A DNA stretch of 10,272 nucleotides from Paracoccaceae bacterium. Its GTDB lineage: Bacteria > Pseudomonadota > Alphaproteobacteria > Rhodobacterales > Rhodobacteraceae. Made by a program: the position numbers and the translations under genes. The DNA lies in assembly GCA_003250135.1 (NCBI GenBank), contig QKHF01000239.1, positions 1-10,272 of the forward strand. Direction: 5' to 3'. The notes beneath the pieces are model-generated. The model did not search any database and had not been told where the DNA came from. It saw only the letters and a list, made by a program, of their open reading frames with translations. Each line of letters opens with the position of its first letter. Within the stretch, counting starts at the first letter, position 1. This document shows positions 1-8,312 of this stretch, piece by piece.

Positions 1-1346
1 CGGATGCCGTGCAGTGGCTGGATGATGATCTCCTCGCAGTCGCCAACGAGGGCGACTGGAACGGCGGCTCGCGCGGCATGACGATCTTCAGCAAGACCGG
101 CGACATGCTTTACGACAGCGGCCTTGAGATGGAGTACGAGGCCGCGATGCTCGGCCACTACCCGGAGAAGCGCTCCGGCAACAAGGGCGTCGAGCCCGAG
201 GGTATGGAGATCGCCACCTACGGCGATGATGCGTACATCTTCGTGCTGCTGGAGCGGGCCTCTCTGGTCGCGGTCTACAAGGCCGATGGCGATACGCCGG
301 AACTGGTGCAGATGCTGCCCTCGGGCATCGCGCCGGAAGGCGCCGTGGCGATCCCGTCGCGCGGCCTGCTGGTGACCGCCAATGAAGCCGACCTGATCGA
401 GGATGGCGGCCCCCGCGCGCAGGTGATGATCTACGCGCTGGGCGAGGATGCGCCGGCCTATCCGACGATCCGCTCGGTCATGGACGGCGACCGTCCGCTG
501 GGCTGGGGCGCGTTGTCCGGCCTCGCCGCCGATCCGGAGGTTCCGGGCAAGCTCTATGCGGTGAATGACAGTTTCTACCGCTCGCAGCCCTCGATCTTCG
601 AGATTGACGCGACGCGTACCCCGGCGGTCATAACGCGCCGCATCCCTGTCACCCGTGACGGCGCCCCGGCGCAGAAGCTGGACCTCGAGGGGATCACGCT
701 GGACGGCGCGGGCGGTTTCTGGCTCGCCTCCGAGGGGCGCACCGACCGCATGACCCCGCACGGCCTCTACCATGTGAACGCCAAGGGCCAGATCGAGGAA
801 GAGGTTGCTTTCCCGGCCGAGTTGCTGGCGGTGGAGAAGCGCTTCGGCGCCGAGGGCGTCACCAAGATCGGCGACACGCTGTGGATCGCCATCCAGCGCA
901 GCTGGGACGACGATCCCAAAAACACCGTGAAGCTGGTCGCCTACAACACCGAGACCGGGAAGTGGGGCGCGGTGCGCTATCCGACAGAGGCGCCTGAGAC
1001 GGGCTGGGTCGGCCTCTCCGAAATCAGCCTGCATGGTGATCACGTCTACATCATCGAGCGGGACAACCAGATCGATGACCGGGCGAAGCTGAAGGCGCTC
1101 TACCGCGTGCCCGTGGCCGAACTGACCCCGGCGCCGCTGGGCGGCGAGTCGCCGATGGTGACCAAGGAACTGGTCCGCGACTTCATCCCGGACCTGAAGT
1201 CTCCGAACGGCTATGTCGTCGACAAGATCGAGGGCTTCACGATCGATGCGGCCGGGAACGGCTTCGCCGTCACCGACAACGACGGCGTCGACGACAGCTC
1301 AGGCGAGACCCATTTCTTCACCACGGGGCCGATCGCGACGAACTGA
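1..1346 (+). CDS. Choice-of-anchor I / phytase-like esterase protein, 5'-truncated
   Basis: The reading frame is open from the left edge (codons in phase with position 3), so the gene starts outside the window; the GTG at 9 is only the first internal start-like codon. Numbering from that GTG, residues 1-150 resemble the choice-of-anchor I repeat region: VANEGDW at 11-17, RSGNKGVEPEGME at 55-67, and TANEAD near 123. Residues about 165-440 match the phytase-like esterase domain (PF13449 type), with LDLEGITLDGAGGFWLASEG at 224-243 and KIEGFTIDAAGNGFAVTDND at 406-425. Acidic residues in these EG..D motifs are typical of metal-binding beta-propellers. Such proteins are usually exported; the signal peptide would lie upstream and cannot be seen. 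The substrate is unknown, and neither true phytase nor esterase activity is shown. The protein ends at a TGA just before an intrinsic terminator, so it is the last gene of its transcript. The family call is fairly sure; the function is not. Confidence 0.75.
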   Translation, partial: DAVQWLDDDLLAVANEGDWNGGSRGMTIFSKTGDMLYDSGLEMEYEAAMLGHYPEKRSGNKGVEPEGMEIATYGDDAYIFVLLERASLVAVYKADGDTPELVQMLPSGIAPEGAVAIPSRGLLVTANEADLIEDGGPRAQVMIYALGEDAPAYPTIRSVMDGDRPLGWGALSGLAADPEVPGKLYAVNDSFYRSQPSIFEIDATRTPAVITRRIPVTRDGAPAQKLDLEGITLDGAGGFWLASEGRTDRMTPHGLYHVNAKGQIEEEVAFPAELLAVEKRFGAEGVTKIGDTLWIAIQRSWDDDPKNTVKLVAYNTETGKWGAVRYPTEAPETGWVGLSEISLHGDHVYIIERDNQIDDRAKLKALYRVPVAELTPAPLGGESPMVTKELVRDFIPDLKSPNGYVVDKIEGFTIDAAGNGFAVTDNDGVDDSSGETHFFTTGPIATN

Positions 1347-1373
1347 TCCGCGGACGTCCCTCAGATAGCACCA

Positions 1374-1403
1374 GCCCGGCGCAGGAATGCGCCGGGCGTT
1401 TCT
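1374..1403 (+). terminator. Rho-independent terminator after the phytase-like gene
   Basis: A perfect 10-bp GC-rich stem (1374-1383 with 1388-1397) closes a GGAA tetraloop and is followed by GTTTCTATTT on the plus strand. It lies 28 bp past the TGA of the plus-strand gene and between two convergent genes. The minus-strand side lacks a T-run, so it is best assigned to the plus strand, though the stem may also slow transcripts from the convergent operon. Confidence 0.85.
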
Positions 1404-1428
1404 ATTTGGTGGGAGTAATGATGGCTGT

Positions 1429-2325
1429 TCAGCCGCTCCAGACGCCCTGCGCTTCGACCGGAACCACGTCGACGCTGACGCTCAGATTTTGCTCGCCGGC
1501 GCCGATCACCAGCCCCGAGACCGGGGCGACATCCGTGTAGTCCCGACCCCAGGCCAGCGCGATGTGGTCCTGCCCCGGCAGAGCGTTGTTGGTGGGGTCG
1601 AACTCCACCCAGCCAAAAACGGGGTCCCAAACCGCGATCCAGGCGTGGCTCGCGTCGGCGCCCTGCAGGCGCTCTTCGCCTTCGGGCGGGATCGTGCGCA
1701 GATACCCGCTGACATAGCGCGCCGGCACGCGATAAGCGCGCAGCGCGGCCAGCATCACATGCGCGAAATCCTGGCAGACGCCCTTTCCGGCGGCGAAAGC
1801 CTCGGCCGGCGGGGTCGCGGCGTCGGTCACGCCGGGCGCGTATTCGAAATCGTGATAGATGCGCTCTGTCAGTTCGTAGGCCGCGGTCAGCACCGGGCGC
1901 CCCGGCGTCAGCGAGCGGCGCGCATAGTCCTCAATGGCGATATCCGCATCGGTCATCGCTGTCGGGAAGGCGAAGGGCGCGGCGGTCATCGCGGGAAGCT
2001 GGCGCACGCCCAGCGCGGCATCGCGAGCCACCTCCCACGGCGCGGAGGCGTCGGCGATCAGCTCCTGCGGCGCGCGGCGCTCCACCCGGCTGCGGGCCAC
2101 GACTTCCAGCGCGTCATGCGGCTCTCGCACCGTTGCAAGGTGTTCGATATTGCCAAACATGTCCACGTCGCGCTCGAGGGTTTCCGGCTCGGGCGTGACG
2201 GTGATCTCGGTGGCGATGGCGGTCTGCTCGGCGCTGCTGCGCGGGGTCAGGCGCAACAGGTGCTGCGAGAAGCTCGCCTCGGTCTGATAGGCGTAGGCCG
2301 TGCGGTGAACGATGTCGTAGATCAT
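1429..2325 (-). CDS. Transglutaminase-like cysteine peptidase family protein (298 aa)
   Basis: This is a stand-alone bacterial transglutaminase-like protein. The N-terminal part (about 1-85) is the beta-rich domain usually found before the core (Bact_transglu_N type): it opens MIYDIVHRTAYAY and carries LRLTPRS at 25-30. The papain-fold core lies at about 145-250. The expected catalytic triad is present: Cys184 in GKGVCQDFAH, His227 in DASHAWIAVW and Asp243 in VEFDPTN. There is no signal peptide or membrane segment, so it is probably cytoplasmic. Its ATG overlaps the TGA of the upstream gene by 4 bp (ATGA at 2325-2322). An AAAGGG ribosome binding site (2338-2333) sits 7 nt before the ATG inside that gene, so translation is likely coupled. 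It is the last gene of the minus-strand operon. Proteins of this family may hydrolyse or form amide or isopeptide bonds; the substrate is unknown. Confidence 0.9.
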   Translation of the reverse strand: MIYDIVHRTAYAYQTEASFSQHLLRLTPRSSAEQTAIATEITVTPEPETLERDVDMFGNIEHLATVREPHDALEVVARSRVERRAPQELIADASAPWEVARDAALGVRQLPAMTAAPFAFPTAMTDADIAIEDYARRSLTPGRPVLTAAYELTERIYHDFEYAPGVTDAATPPAEAFAAGKGVCQDFAHVMLAALRAYRVPARYVSGYLRTIPPEGEERLQGADASHAWIAVWDPVFGWVEFDPTNNALPGQDHIALAWGRDYTDVAPVSGLVIGAGEQNLSVSVDVVPVEAQGVWSG

Positions 2326-4850
2326 GACCTCGCCCTTTCATCCGCCGGACGGCGGGCGGCGCTGGTGAAGGTCAGTGGGGCCTCGGCATGGGCGAAATAG
2401 GCCCGGCTAACGAGAGTCGAGACCTCCGACATGTCTGACTGGCAGCGTTTCGACAGCTCGATCAGACGGGGGCGCGTTCGCCCGCCCTTGGCTTTCTTCG
2501 TCCCGGCCAGAACCTCGGCGTCGGTCAGGCGAATCTCCGTCAACAGCGACAGCGCCAGCCGGTGCTCCGGGCTGCGATAGGGGCCGGAATAGGGCAGCTC
2601 CGCCAGAACGCTTTCAAGGTGCGTGAGCTGGAAGGCCAGCGCGCGGGGGTTCGATTCATCCAAGAACAGAAGGTCCAGGACGGCGGCGGCCTGCGGCGTC
2701 GTCATATAGCGGGACCGATAGGCCGAGCGGCTGTCGGACAGGGTCAGCCAGGCGCGCAGATAGGTCTCCTCATTCTCGCGCTCGTCGCCGATCAGCTTCT
2801 CAGCCACGCGGGCGACGCCGATGCCGCGCTCAATCCGTCGTCCCATCTCCAGGAACCGCCAGGCGAAGTTGCGCGTAAGGTTCTCGTGCGAGGATCCGGC
2901 GAATGCGGCGAGGGCGCGCAGGGATTCCTCGATCAGACGGGCCATGTCGCCGATGCGGCGCATGTCGCCAGCGCCATACCAGCGGCGATCGGCGCAGAGC
3001 TGGTCCAGATAGCGCCAGCTCTCCTCGCTGACATGGGCGCGGGCGCGGGCCAGACCGCGGCGCAGCGCCACCAGCGTGGCGTTCAGGCCCCATGGCTCCT
3101 CCGGGTCCTCGGCCAGACGCCGGGCGGCGTCCAGGAACCGGGCCTCTCCGCTCAGGCCGTCGTCCTTGCGCGCGTGGATCTCGGCGATTCTGTACAGCAC
3201 CTCGGGCGCGGAATCGGCGCGGTTGCCGGCCAGCCGCCGCCGGGCGCAGAGGTCGAGAATGCGCAGCGTCGTCTCGGCCCGCTCCGCATTGCGGCCCAAC
3301 CAGAACAGGTCGTCGGCCACGCGGCTCAGAAGCTCGCGCCCGGTGCGGCGCAGATGCGCGCCGGCGACACGCTGGGTGGCGATGGAGGTGGCGGGCGTCT
3401 CGGCTTCGGCCTCGGGCAGCACCCAGACGTCCTTGCCGAAGCCCAGCGGCGGCGGGATGGAGCCGGGGGCCACCAGAGAGGCGACGCCGCCTGGCGCGAC
3501 GCTCCAGCCGTCCGGCGTCGCGCAGGCGAAGACGCGCATCATCCATTCCGCGCCCTCCAGCCGGTCCTTGCGCCAGACCGGGGCGCGGGCCAGCGGCGGG
3601 GTGGCGACCGCGACGAACCGTTCGCCGTGACGCGACAGTTGCGCGGCGAGCGCGTCGCGATCGGGCTCGACCGAGACAGGGATGGCTGCGCCGTCCCGGC
3701 GGCCATTGACGGGGGCGATGTACCAGAATTCGGGCTCTTCAAGCACCTGTTCGCGCGCGGCCCTGTCGCCCAGCCACAGGCAGGGCGCGTCCGAAATCGC
3801 AAGCTCCTCGGCCAGCAGTCGATGGCACAGCTGCGGCGCGTAAGGCGCCATGGCGCGGTAGGCGAAGCTGGCCGCGCCGATCGCATTCGCGATGATCATG
3901 CCGCCGCCCCGCGCCGCGGCGGAGAGGGCGGGCGCGCCATAGGCCGCCTCTCGCGGCCGGTGCAGCGCGTCCAGCTTGCGGTCCGGCGCGCCCCTGAGCA
4001 GCACGTTGACCCTTTTCAGGCCGCTGAGCGTCTTCATGAAACAGGCGCCAGCGCGCACCGTCAGGTCGGCGGGCTCGACCAGCGTCGCGTCCAGATAGCG
4101 GGCGAAATAGGCGTGCGAGAAAAAGCGCGGGTCCTTCTCGCCCCGCGTCAGCAGAGCGACGCGCCCGTCCACGCCGGCGCGCGACTCCAGATGGGTCTGA
4201 AACGCGGCGTAGTGGCTCGCCAGCCGGCGCACGCCCATCGCCATGAACGGCTCGGACAGCGCCTGACTGGTGGCGATACGATTGGCCAGCATCCAGCCAT
4301 CGCCCAGCGGCGCGTCGACCCGGTCGGCCAGCACGATCCAGCGCCCATCGGCCGAGCGGGCGATGTCCGCTTCGTAGAGATAGAGCCACCGTTGCGGCCC
4401 GCGCCCGGCGCAATGGGCCGCGAACGCGCCCTGGCCATAGCAGAGGCCGGGGGGAAGCAATCCCTCGGCCACCGTGTCCGCCGGGCCGTAGATATCGGCG
4501 AGCGCCGCCTCCAGAAGACGGGCGCGCTGGGCGACGCCGTGCTGGATCGCGGCCCAGTCCTCGGCCGAAATCAGCACCGGCAGCGGGTCCCGGATGTCGC
4601 CGCGCCGACCGGTCTCCGGCGTGCGGCTGGTGGAGAAGGCGACGCCCGATTCGGCCCGCAGCCGCTCCGTCTCAAGCGCGGCGGCCTCCGCCTCGCCCGG
4701 CGAGTCCGCCAGCCATCGAAGAATCGGGGCCCAGGCCGGACGCACGGAACCATCGGGCGAGAACGCCTCCTCATAGGCGCCCTCGGCCCGTTCACGCGCG
4801 TTGAGCAGCGCGTCCAGACGGTCCGTCTCAGTATCCACAGCCATGGCCAT
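2322..4850 (-). CDS. Circularly permuted type-2 ATP-grasp / alpha-E domain fusion (842 aa)
   Basis: Two families that are often separate genes are joined here. Residues about 90-475 are a circularly permuted type-2 ATP-grasp domain (DUF404/DUF407 type): ALADIYGPADTVAEGLLPP at 116-134, DGRWIVLADRVDAPLGDGW at 168-186, FFSHAYFARYLDATLVEPAD at 243-262 and MIIANAIGA at 318-326. Residues about 505-825 are the helical alpha-E domain (DUF403 type), opening with LLSRVADDLFWLGRNAERAE at 507-526. ATP-grasp enzymes join a carboxylate to an amine using ATP; alpha-E is a partner domain of unknown role. Several positions that I recall as acidic or polar in this family are changed (LANR for LENR, GAASFA for GSGLVE), so catalysis is doubtful. 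The start could be ATG 4850 or ATG 4844; a GGGAG (4867-4863) stands 12 nt before the first. A 39-bp gap separates it from the upstream gene, and it overlaps the downstream one by 4 bp. Confidence 0.88.
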   Translation of the reverse strand: MAMAVDTETDRLDALLNARERAEGAYEEAFSPDGSVRPAWAPILRWLADSPGEAEAAALETERLRAESGVAFSTSRTPETGRRGDIRDPLPVLISAEDWAAIQHGVAQRARLLEAALADIYGPADTVAEGLLPPGLCYGQGAFAAHCAGRGPQRWLYLYEADIARSADGRWIVLADRVDAPLGDGWMLANRIATSQALSEPFMAMGVRRLASHYAAFQTHLESRAGVDGRVALLTRGEKDPRFFSHAYFARYLDATLVEPADLTVRAGACFMKTLSGLKRVNVLLRGAPDRKLDALHRPREAAYGAPALSAAARGGGMIIANAIGAASFAYRAMAPYAPQLCHRLLAEELAISDAPCLWLGDRAAREQVLEEPEFWYIAPVNGRRDGAAIPVSVEPDRDALAAQLSRHGERFVAVATPPLARAPVWRKDRLEGAEWMMRVFACATPDGWSVAPGGVASLVAPGSIPPPLGFGKDVWVLPEAEAETPATSIATQRVAGAHLRRTGRELLSRVADDLFWLGRNAERAETTLRILDLCARRRLAGNRADSAPEVLYRIAEIHARKDDGLSGEARFLDAARRLAEDPEEPWGLNATLVALRRGLARARAHVSEESWRYLDQLCADRRWYGAGDMRRIGDMARLIEESLRALAAFAGSSHENLTRNFAWRFLEMGRRIERGIGVARVAEKLIGDERENEETYLRAWLTLSDSRSAYRSRYMTTPQAAAVLDLLFLDESNPRALAFQLTHLESVLAELPYSGPYRSPEHRLALSLLTEIRLTDAEVLAGTKKAKGGRTRPRLIELSKRCQSDMSEVSTLVSRAYFAHAEAPLTFTSAARRPADERARS

Positions 4851-4889
4851 CGGCCGGGCTTGCTCCCGTTCTATCCCCGCTCACCGCTC

Positions 4890-7800
4890 TCACGTCTGGC
4901 GGCGAAGGTCCAGCGTCAACGGGAACTCAGGGCTCAATTCCGGCGCCGCAGGCTGGAAAGGTCCGGGCGAGTGGCCAAATGTCTGGAACCGGGCCAGACG
5001 ACGGCCTTCGGCCTCCAGATCGTTCACCGGCTGGGTCTCGAAGCTGCGGCCGCCGGGATGGGCGACGTGATAGACGCAGCCGCCCAAAGACCGGCCGCTG
5101 TAACGGTCCTGCAGATCGAAGGTCAGCGGCGCGTGCGGTGCGATGGTCGGGTGCAGGCAGCGCGGCGGCATCCAGGCGCGGAAGCGGATTCCCATCACCT
5201 TCTCATCCTTGCGTCCGGTCGGAGTCAACGGCGCCTCGTAGCCGTTGCAGGCGATCCGGTAGCGGTTCGCGAGATCGCCGACGACCCGCAACTGAATGCG
5301 CTCGACGGAGCTGTCGACATGGCGCGCCGTGCCGCCGATCGCGCCGGTCTCGCCCAGCACGTGCCAAGGCTCCAGCGCGCCGCGCAGCTCCATCAGGACG
5401 TCGCGATGGCGGATGTCGCCCAGAAGCGGGAAGCGGAATTCGAACTGCGCCTTGAACCATTCGGGGTCCAGATGCACGTCCAGCGCCGCGGAGATTTCCT
5501 CCAGCACGTCCAGGAAATCGCGCCAGACGTAGTGCGGCAGCATGTAGCGGTCATGCAGCGCCGTGCCGAATTTCACCAGCGGGCGCTCATAGGGTTGTTC
5601 CCAGAACCAGGCGATCAGCGCCCTGAGGACCAGCGCCTGCGCCAGACTCATCCGGGGGTGGGGCGGCATCTCGAACGCCCGGAACTCCACCAGGCCCAGA
5701 CGGCCGGTGGGCCCGTCCGGCGAGTAGAGCTTGTCGATGCAGACCTCCGCCCGGTGGGTGTTGCCGGTGGCGTCGGTCAGCAGGTCCCGGAACAGCCGGT
5801 CCACCAGCCAGGGCGGGCAGTTCGCGCCGCGCGGCGGCAGCTGCTTCAGCGCGATCTCCAGCTCGTAGAGCACGTCGTTGCGCGCCTCGTCGATGCGGGG
5901 CGCCTGACTGGTCGGTCCAATAAAGGTGCCCGAGAACAGGAACGACAGCGACGGGTGGTTCTGCCAGAAGCGGATCAGCGAGGCCAAAAGGTCCGGCCGC
6001 CGCAGGAACGGGCTGTCATTGGGGCTGGCGCCGCCCACCACGATATGGTTGCCGCCGCCCGAGCCGACGGGGCGGCCGTCATGCAGGAATTTGGTGGTCT
6101 CCAGCCGGCAATGGCGCGCCTCCTCGTAGATCGTCTCGGTGATCTCGCGCTGTTCGGCCCAGCTGTGGGCGGGCTGCACGTTCACCTCGATCACGCCGGG
6201 ATCGGGCGTCACCTTGATCACGTTGATCCGGTAGTCGAAGGGCGGCGAGTAGCCGTCCAGATGCACTGGCAGGCCCGTCGCCGCCGCGGCTTCCTCGACC
6301 GCGGCGATCATGTCGACGAACTGATCCGCGCTTTCGACGGGCGGCAAAAACACGGTCAGAACGCCGTCGCGCGGCTCGACAGTGATCGCCGTGCGCACGG
6401 CGTCGACGAAGATCGCGTGGGCGTTGTCGGGCGGCGGCGGCGCCGACAGAATGCGTCCGTCCGTCGCCGGGCGCTCCGGCTCCTCCCCGAGGGGGACCGA
6501 GCCCGCCGACTCGCCGCCCTGGCTCTGCAACTGCACGGTGGAGCGTCCGGGCAGGCGGCCGCGAGGCGCGAACGGGTCGATCGGGATGATGTAGGGATAG
6601 TCGCCTTCGGGAATGAAGGGCAGGGCGGTCAGCGGCAGGCGATACCCGGCGGAACTGTCCCCCGGCGCCAGAAACAAGCGGCCGCGGCGGGTGCGCCAGC
6701 GTTCCGTGATCCAGCGATACCGTCGGCGTCGGCCGTCGTTGTGGGCGCGGGACTGCGCCGCCTGAACCGGCAGCACCATCGCCTTCGGGTTGCCGAGCCC
6801 GCGGGTGAAGGCCGCGGCCACCTGGCGGCGCTCCAGAGGATCGTCCAGCTTGTTGTTCTCGGGGTCCAGATTCTCAGGGAGCATGGACTCCTTCATGATG
6901 TAGAAGGCCGGATCCTCATAGGCGGGGGCGACGAAGACGGGATCGATCTCCAGCGCGTCCGCCAGCGCCAGGGTCAGCTTTTCGGCGTCCTCCATGTTCG
7001 GAGCGGCGCCGGCGCCGCCCTCGGGCGCGATCAGCGCTGCGTCGGACCAGAGCGGCTCTCCATCCCGGCGCCAGTACAGGCCGAAAGCCCAGCGCGGCAG
7101 TTGCTCGCCCGGATACCACTTGCCCTGTCCGTAATGCAGCAGACCACCCGGCGCGAACCGGTCGCGCAGGCGCCGGATCAGCTTGTCGGCGAAGAAGCGC
7201 TTGGTTGGGCCGACGGCCTCGGTGTTCCATTCGTCCGCGTCGCGGTTGTCCGAGGCGACGAAGGTCGGTTCGCCGCCCATGGTCAGGCGCACGTCGCCGG
7301 CGACCAGGCGCTTGTCCACCGCCTCGCCGGTCTTGTTGATCCGCTCCCAGTGCTCGTCGGTGAAGGGGAAGGTGACGCGCGGCTCCTCGCGCACGCGACG
7401 CACCTCCATATGGTGGCTGAACTCGACCTTGGCGACCTCATGCGCGCCCGTGATCGGGGCGGCGGAGCGGGGCGAGGGGGTGGCGGCGAGCGGGATGTGC
7501 CCTTCGCCCGCGAACAGGCCGGAGGTCGGGTCGAGCCCGATCCAGCCCGCGCCGGGCACATAGACCTCGCACCATGCGTGCAGGTCGGTGAAGTCCGCGT
7601 CCGGGCCTGAGGGGCCGTCGATGGCCTTGATGTCCGGGGTCAGCTGGATCAGGTAGCCCGAGACGAAGCGCGCCGCGATGCCGCGCCGCCGCATCAGGTG
7701 GACCAGAAGCCAGCCAGAGTCGCGGCAGGAGCCGGAACCAAGCTCCAGCGTCTCCTCGGGCGTCTGCACGCCCGGCTCCATGCGGATGCGATAGTCGACC

Positions 7801-8264
7801 GCTTTATGGGCGATCTGATTCACCGCCACCATGTAATCGACGGTGTGCATCTTCTCGGCCGGCAGGCCCGCCAGCATCTTTTCGAACAAGGGCCCCTGGG
7901 GGCCGGTCTCCAGGTAAGGCGCGAGGTCCTTCTTCAGCTCCGGCTCGTAGGTCCAGGGGGTGTGGGAGACGCTGTCCTCGACGAAGAAGTCGAACGGGTT
8001 GACCGAGGCCATGTCGGCCACCAGATCCACCAGGACTTCGAAATGGTCGACCCGTTCCGGAAACACCAGCCGGGCCATGTAATTGCCGAACGGGTCCTGC
8101 TGCCAGTTGATGAAATGCGGCTCGGGCGAGATGATCTGCGAGTAGCTGAGGATCTTCGTGCGGGAGTGCGGCGCGGGGCGCAGCCGGACGACCTGCGGCC
8201 CCATCTCGATCAACCGGTCGTAGCGATAGGTCGTCCGGTGTGTCAGCGCCGCATTGATGCTCAT
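4890..8264 (-). CDS. Transglutaminase-like / DUF2126 putative amidoligase protein (1124 aa)
   Basis: This is the first gene of the operon. Residues 1-90 form the beta-rich N-terminal domain (THRTTYRYDRLI near the start). The transglutaminase-like core at about 145-260 has Cys180 in GSGSCRDSGW, His229 in DLHAWCEVYV and Asp245 in IGLDPTSG, a complete triad. From about 325 to the end is DUF2126, annotated as a putative amidoligase. Its typical motifs are all visible: LTMGGEPTF at 327-335, VIKVTPDPGVIEVNVQPAHS at 682-701, HDGRPVGSGGGNH at 728-740, FIGPTSQAPR at 781-790, TGNTHRAEVCIDKLYSPDGP at 833-852 and the end region with GGCVYHVAHPGGR. Length is normal for this architecture (about 1,100 aa). 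There is no signal peptide. A purine-rich GGGGGAA (8277-8271) lies 6 nt before the ATG and supports this start. The one protein may combine amide-bond cleavage or transfer with ligation; the substrate is unknown. Confidence 0.92.
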   Translation of the reverse strand: MSINAALTHRTTYRYDRLIEMGPQVVRLRPAPHSRTKILSYSQIISPEPHFINWQQDPFGNYMARLVFPERVDHFEVLVDLVADMASVNPFDFFVEDSVSHTPWTYEPELKKDLAPYLETGPQGPLFEKMLAGLPAEKMHTVDYMVAVNQIAHKAVDYRIRMEPGVQTPEETLELGSGSCRDSGWLLVHLMRRRGIAARFVSGYLIQLTPDIKAIDGPSGPDADFTDLHAWCEVYVPGAGWIGLDPTSGLFAGEGHIPLAATPSPRSAAPITGAHEVAKVEFSHHMEVRRVREEPRVTFPFTDEHWERINKTGEAVDKRLVAGDVRLTMGGEPTFVASDNRDADEWNTEAVGPTKRFFADKLIRRLRDRFAPGGLLHYGQGKWYPGEQLPRWAFGLYWRRDGEPLWSDAALIAPEGGAGAAPNMEDAEKLTLALADALEIDPVFVAPAYEDPAFYIMKESMLPENLDPENNKLDDPLERRQVAAAFTRGLGNPKAMVLPVQAAQSRAHNDGRRRRYRWITERWRTRRGRLFLAPGDSSAGYRLPLTALPFIPEGDYPYIIPIDPFAPRGRLPGRSTVQLQSQGGESAGSVPLGEEPERPATDGRILSAPPPPDNAHAIFVDAVRTAITVEPRDGVLTVFLPPVESADQFVDMIAAVEEAAAATGLPVHLDGYSPPFDYRINVIKVTPDPGVIEVNVQPAHSWAEQREITETIYEEARHCRLETTKFLHDGRPVGSGGGNHIVVGGASPNDSPFLRRPDLLASLIRFWQNHPSLSFLFSGTFIGPTSQAPRIDEARNDVLYELEIALKQLPPRGANCPPWLVDRLFRDLLTDATGNTHRAEVCIDKLYSPDGPTGRLGLVEFRAFEMPPHPRMSLAQALVLRALIAWFWEQPYERPLVKFGTALHDRYMLPHYVWRDFLDVLEEISAALDVHLDPEWFKAQFEFRFPLLGDIRHRDVLMELRGALEPWHVLGETGAIGGTARHVDSSVERIQLRVVGDLANRYRIACNGYEAPLTPTGRKDEKVMGIRFRAWMPPRCLHPTIAPHAPLTFDLQDRYSGRSLGGCVYHVAHPGGRSFETQPVNDLEAEGRRLARFQTFGHSPGPFQPAAPELSPEFPLTLDLRRQT

Positions 8265-8295
8265 CCGAGTTTCCCCCAGAGAATTGACCGCCTTT

Positions 8296-8312
8296 TGGCG
8301 AATGTATCGCCA
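8296..8312. promoter_or_regulatory. Inverted repeat TGGCGA-N5-TCGCCA, candidate operator
   Basis: A perfect 6-bp palindromic repeat with a 5-bp spacer (TGGCGAATGTATCGCCA) lies 32 bp upstream of the operon's first ATG. The spacing of half-site centres, about 11 bp, fits a dimeric regulator bound on one face of the helix. One arm recurs as TTTTGGCGA at 8346-8354. The regulator is unknown, and a role as a short leader-RNA hairpin is also possible. Confidence 0.4.

Noticed and set aside
1387..2400. A plus-strand open frame antisense to the small transglutaminase gene
   Set aside because: It lies opposite a gene with a complete catalytic triad, starts within the terminator hairpin, and its translation is low-complexity Arg/Gly/Ala-rich sequence with no recognisable domain.
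4851..4889. Possible stop-codon read-through joining the DUF2126 protein to the ATP-grasp protein, since both are in the same frame with 13 codons between
   Set aside because: Besides the TGA at 4892-4890 there is a second in-frame TGA at 4883-4881, and the downstream gene has its own ATG start.
2562..7610. A plus-strand open frame of about 5 kb antisense to the ATP-grasp and DUF2126 genes
   Set aside because: In this frame the first codon base pairs with the third base of the sense codons. Sense codons here rarely end in A, so T-first stop codons are rare on the opposite strand. Both sense genes are in the same phase, which extends the artefact. The translated product is rich in Arg, Gly, Gln and His and shows no family motif.
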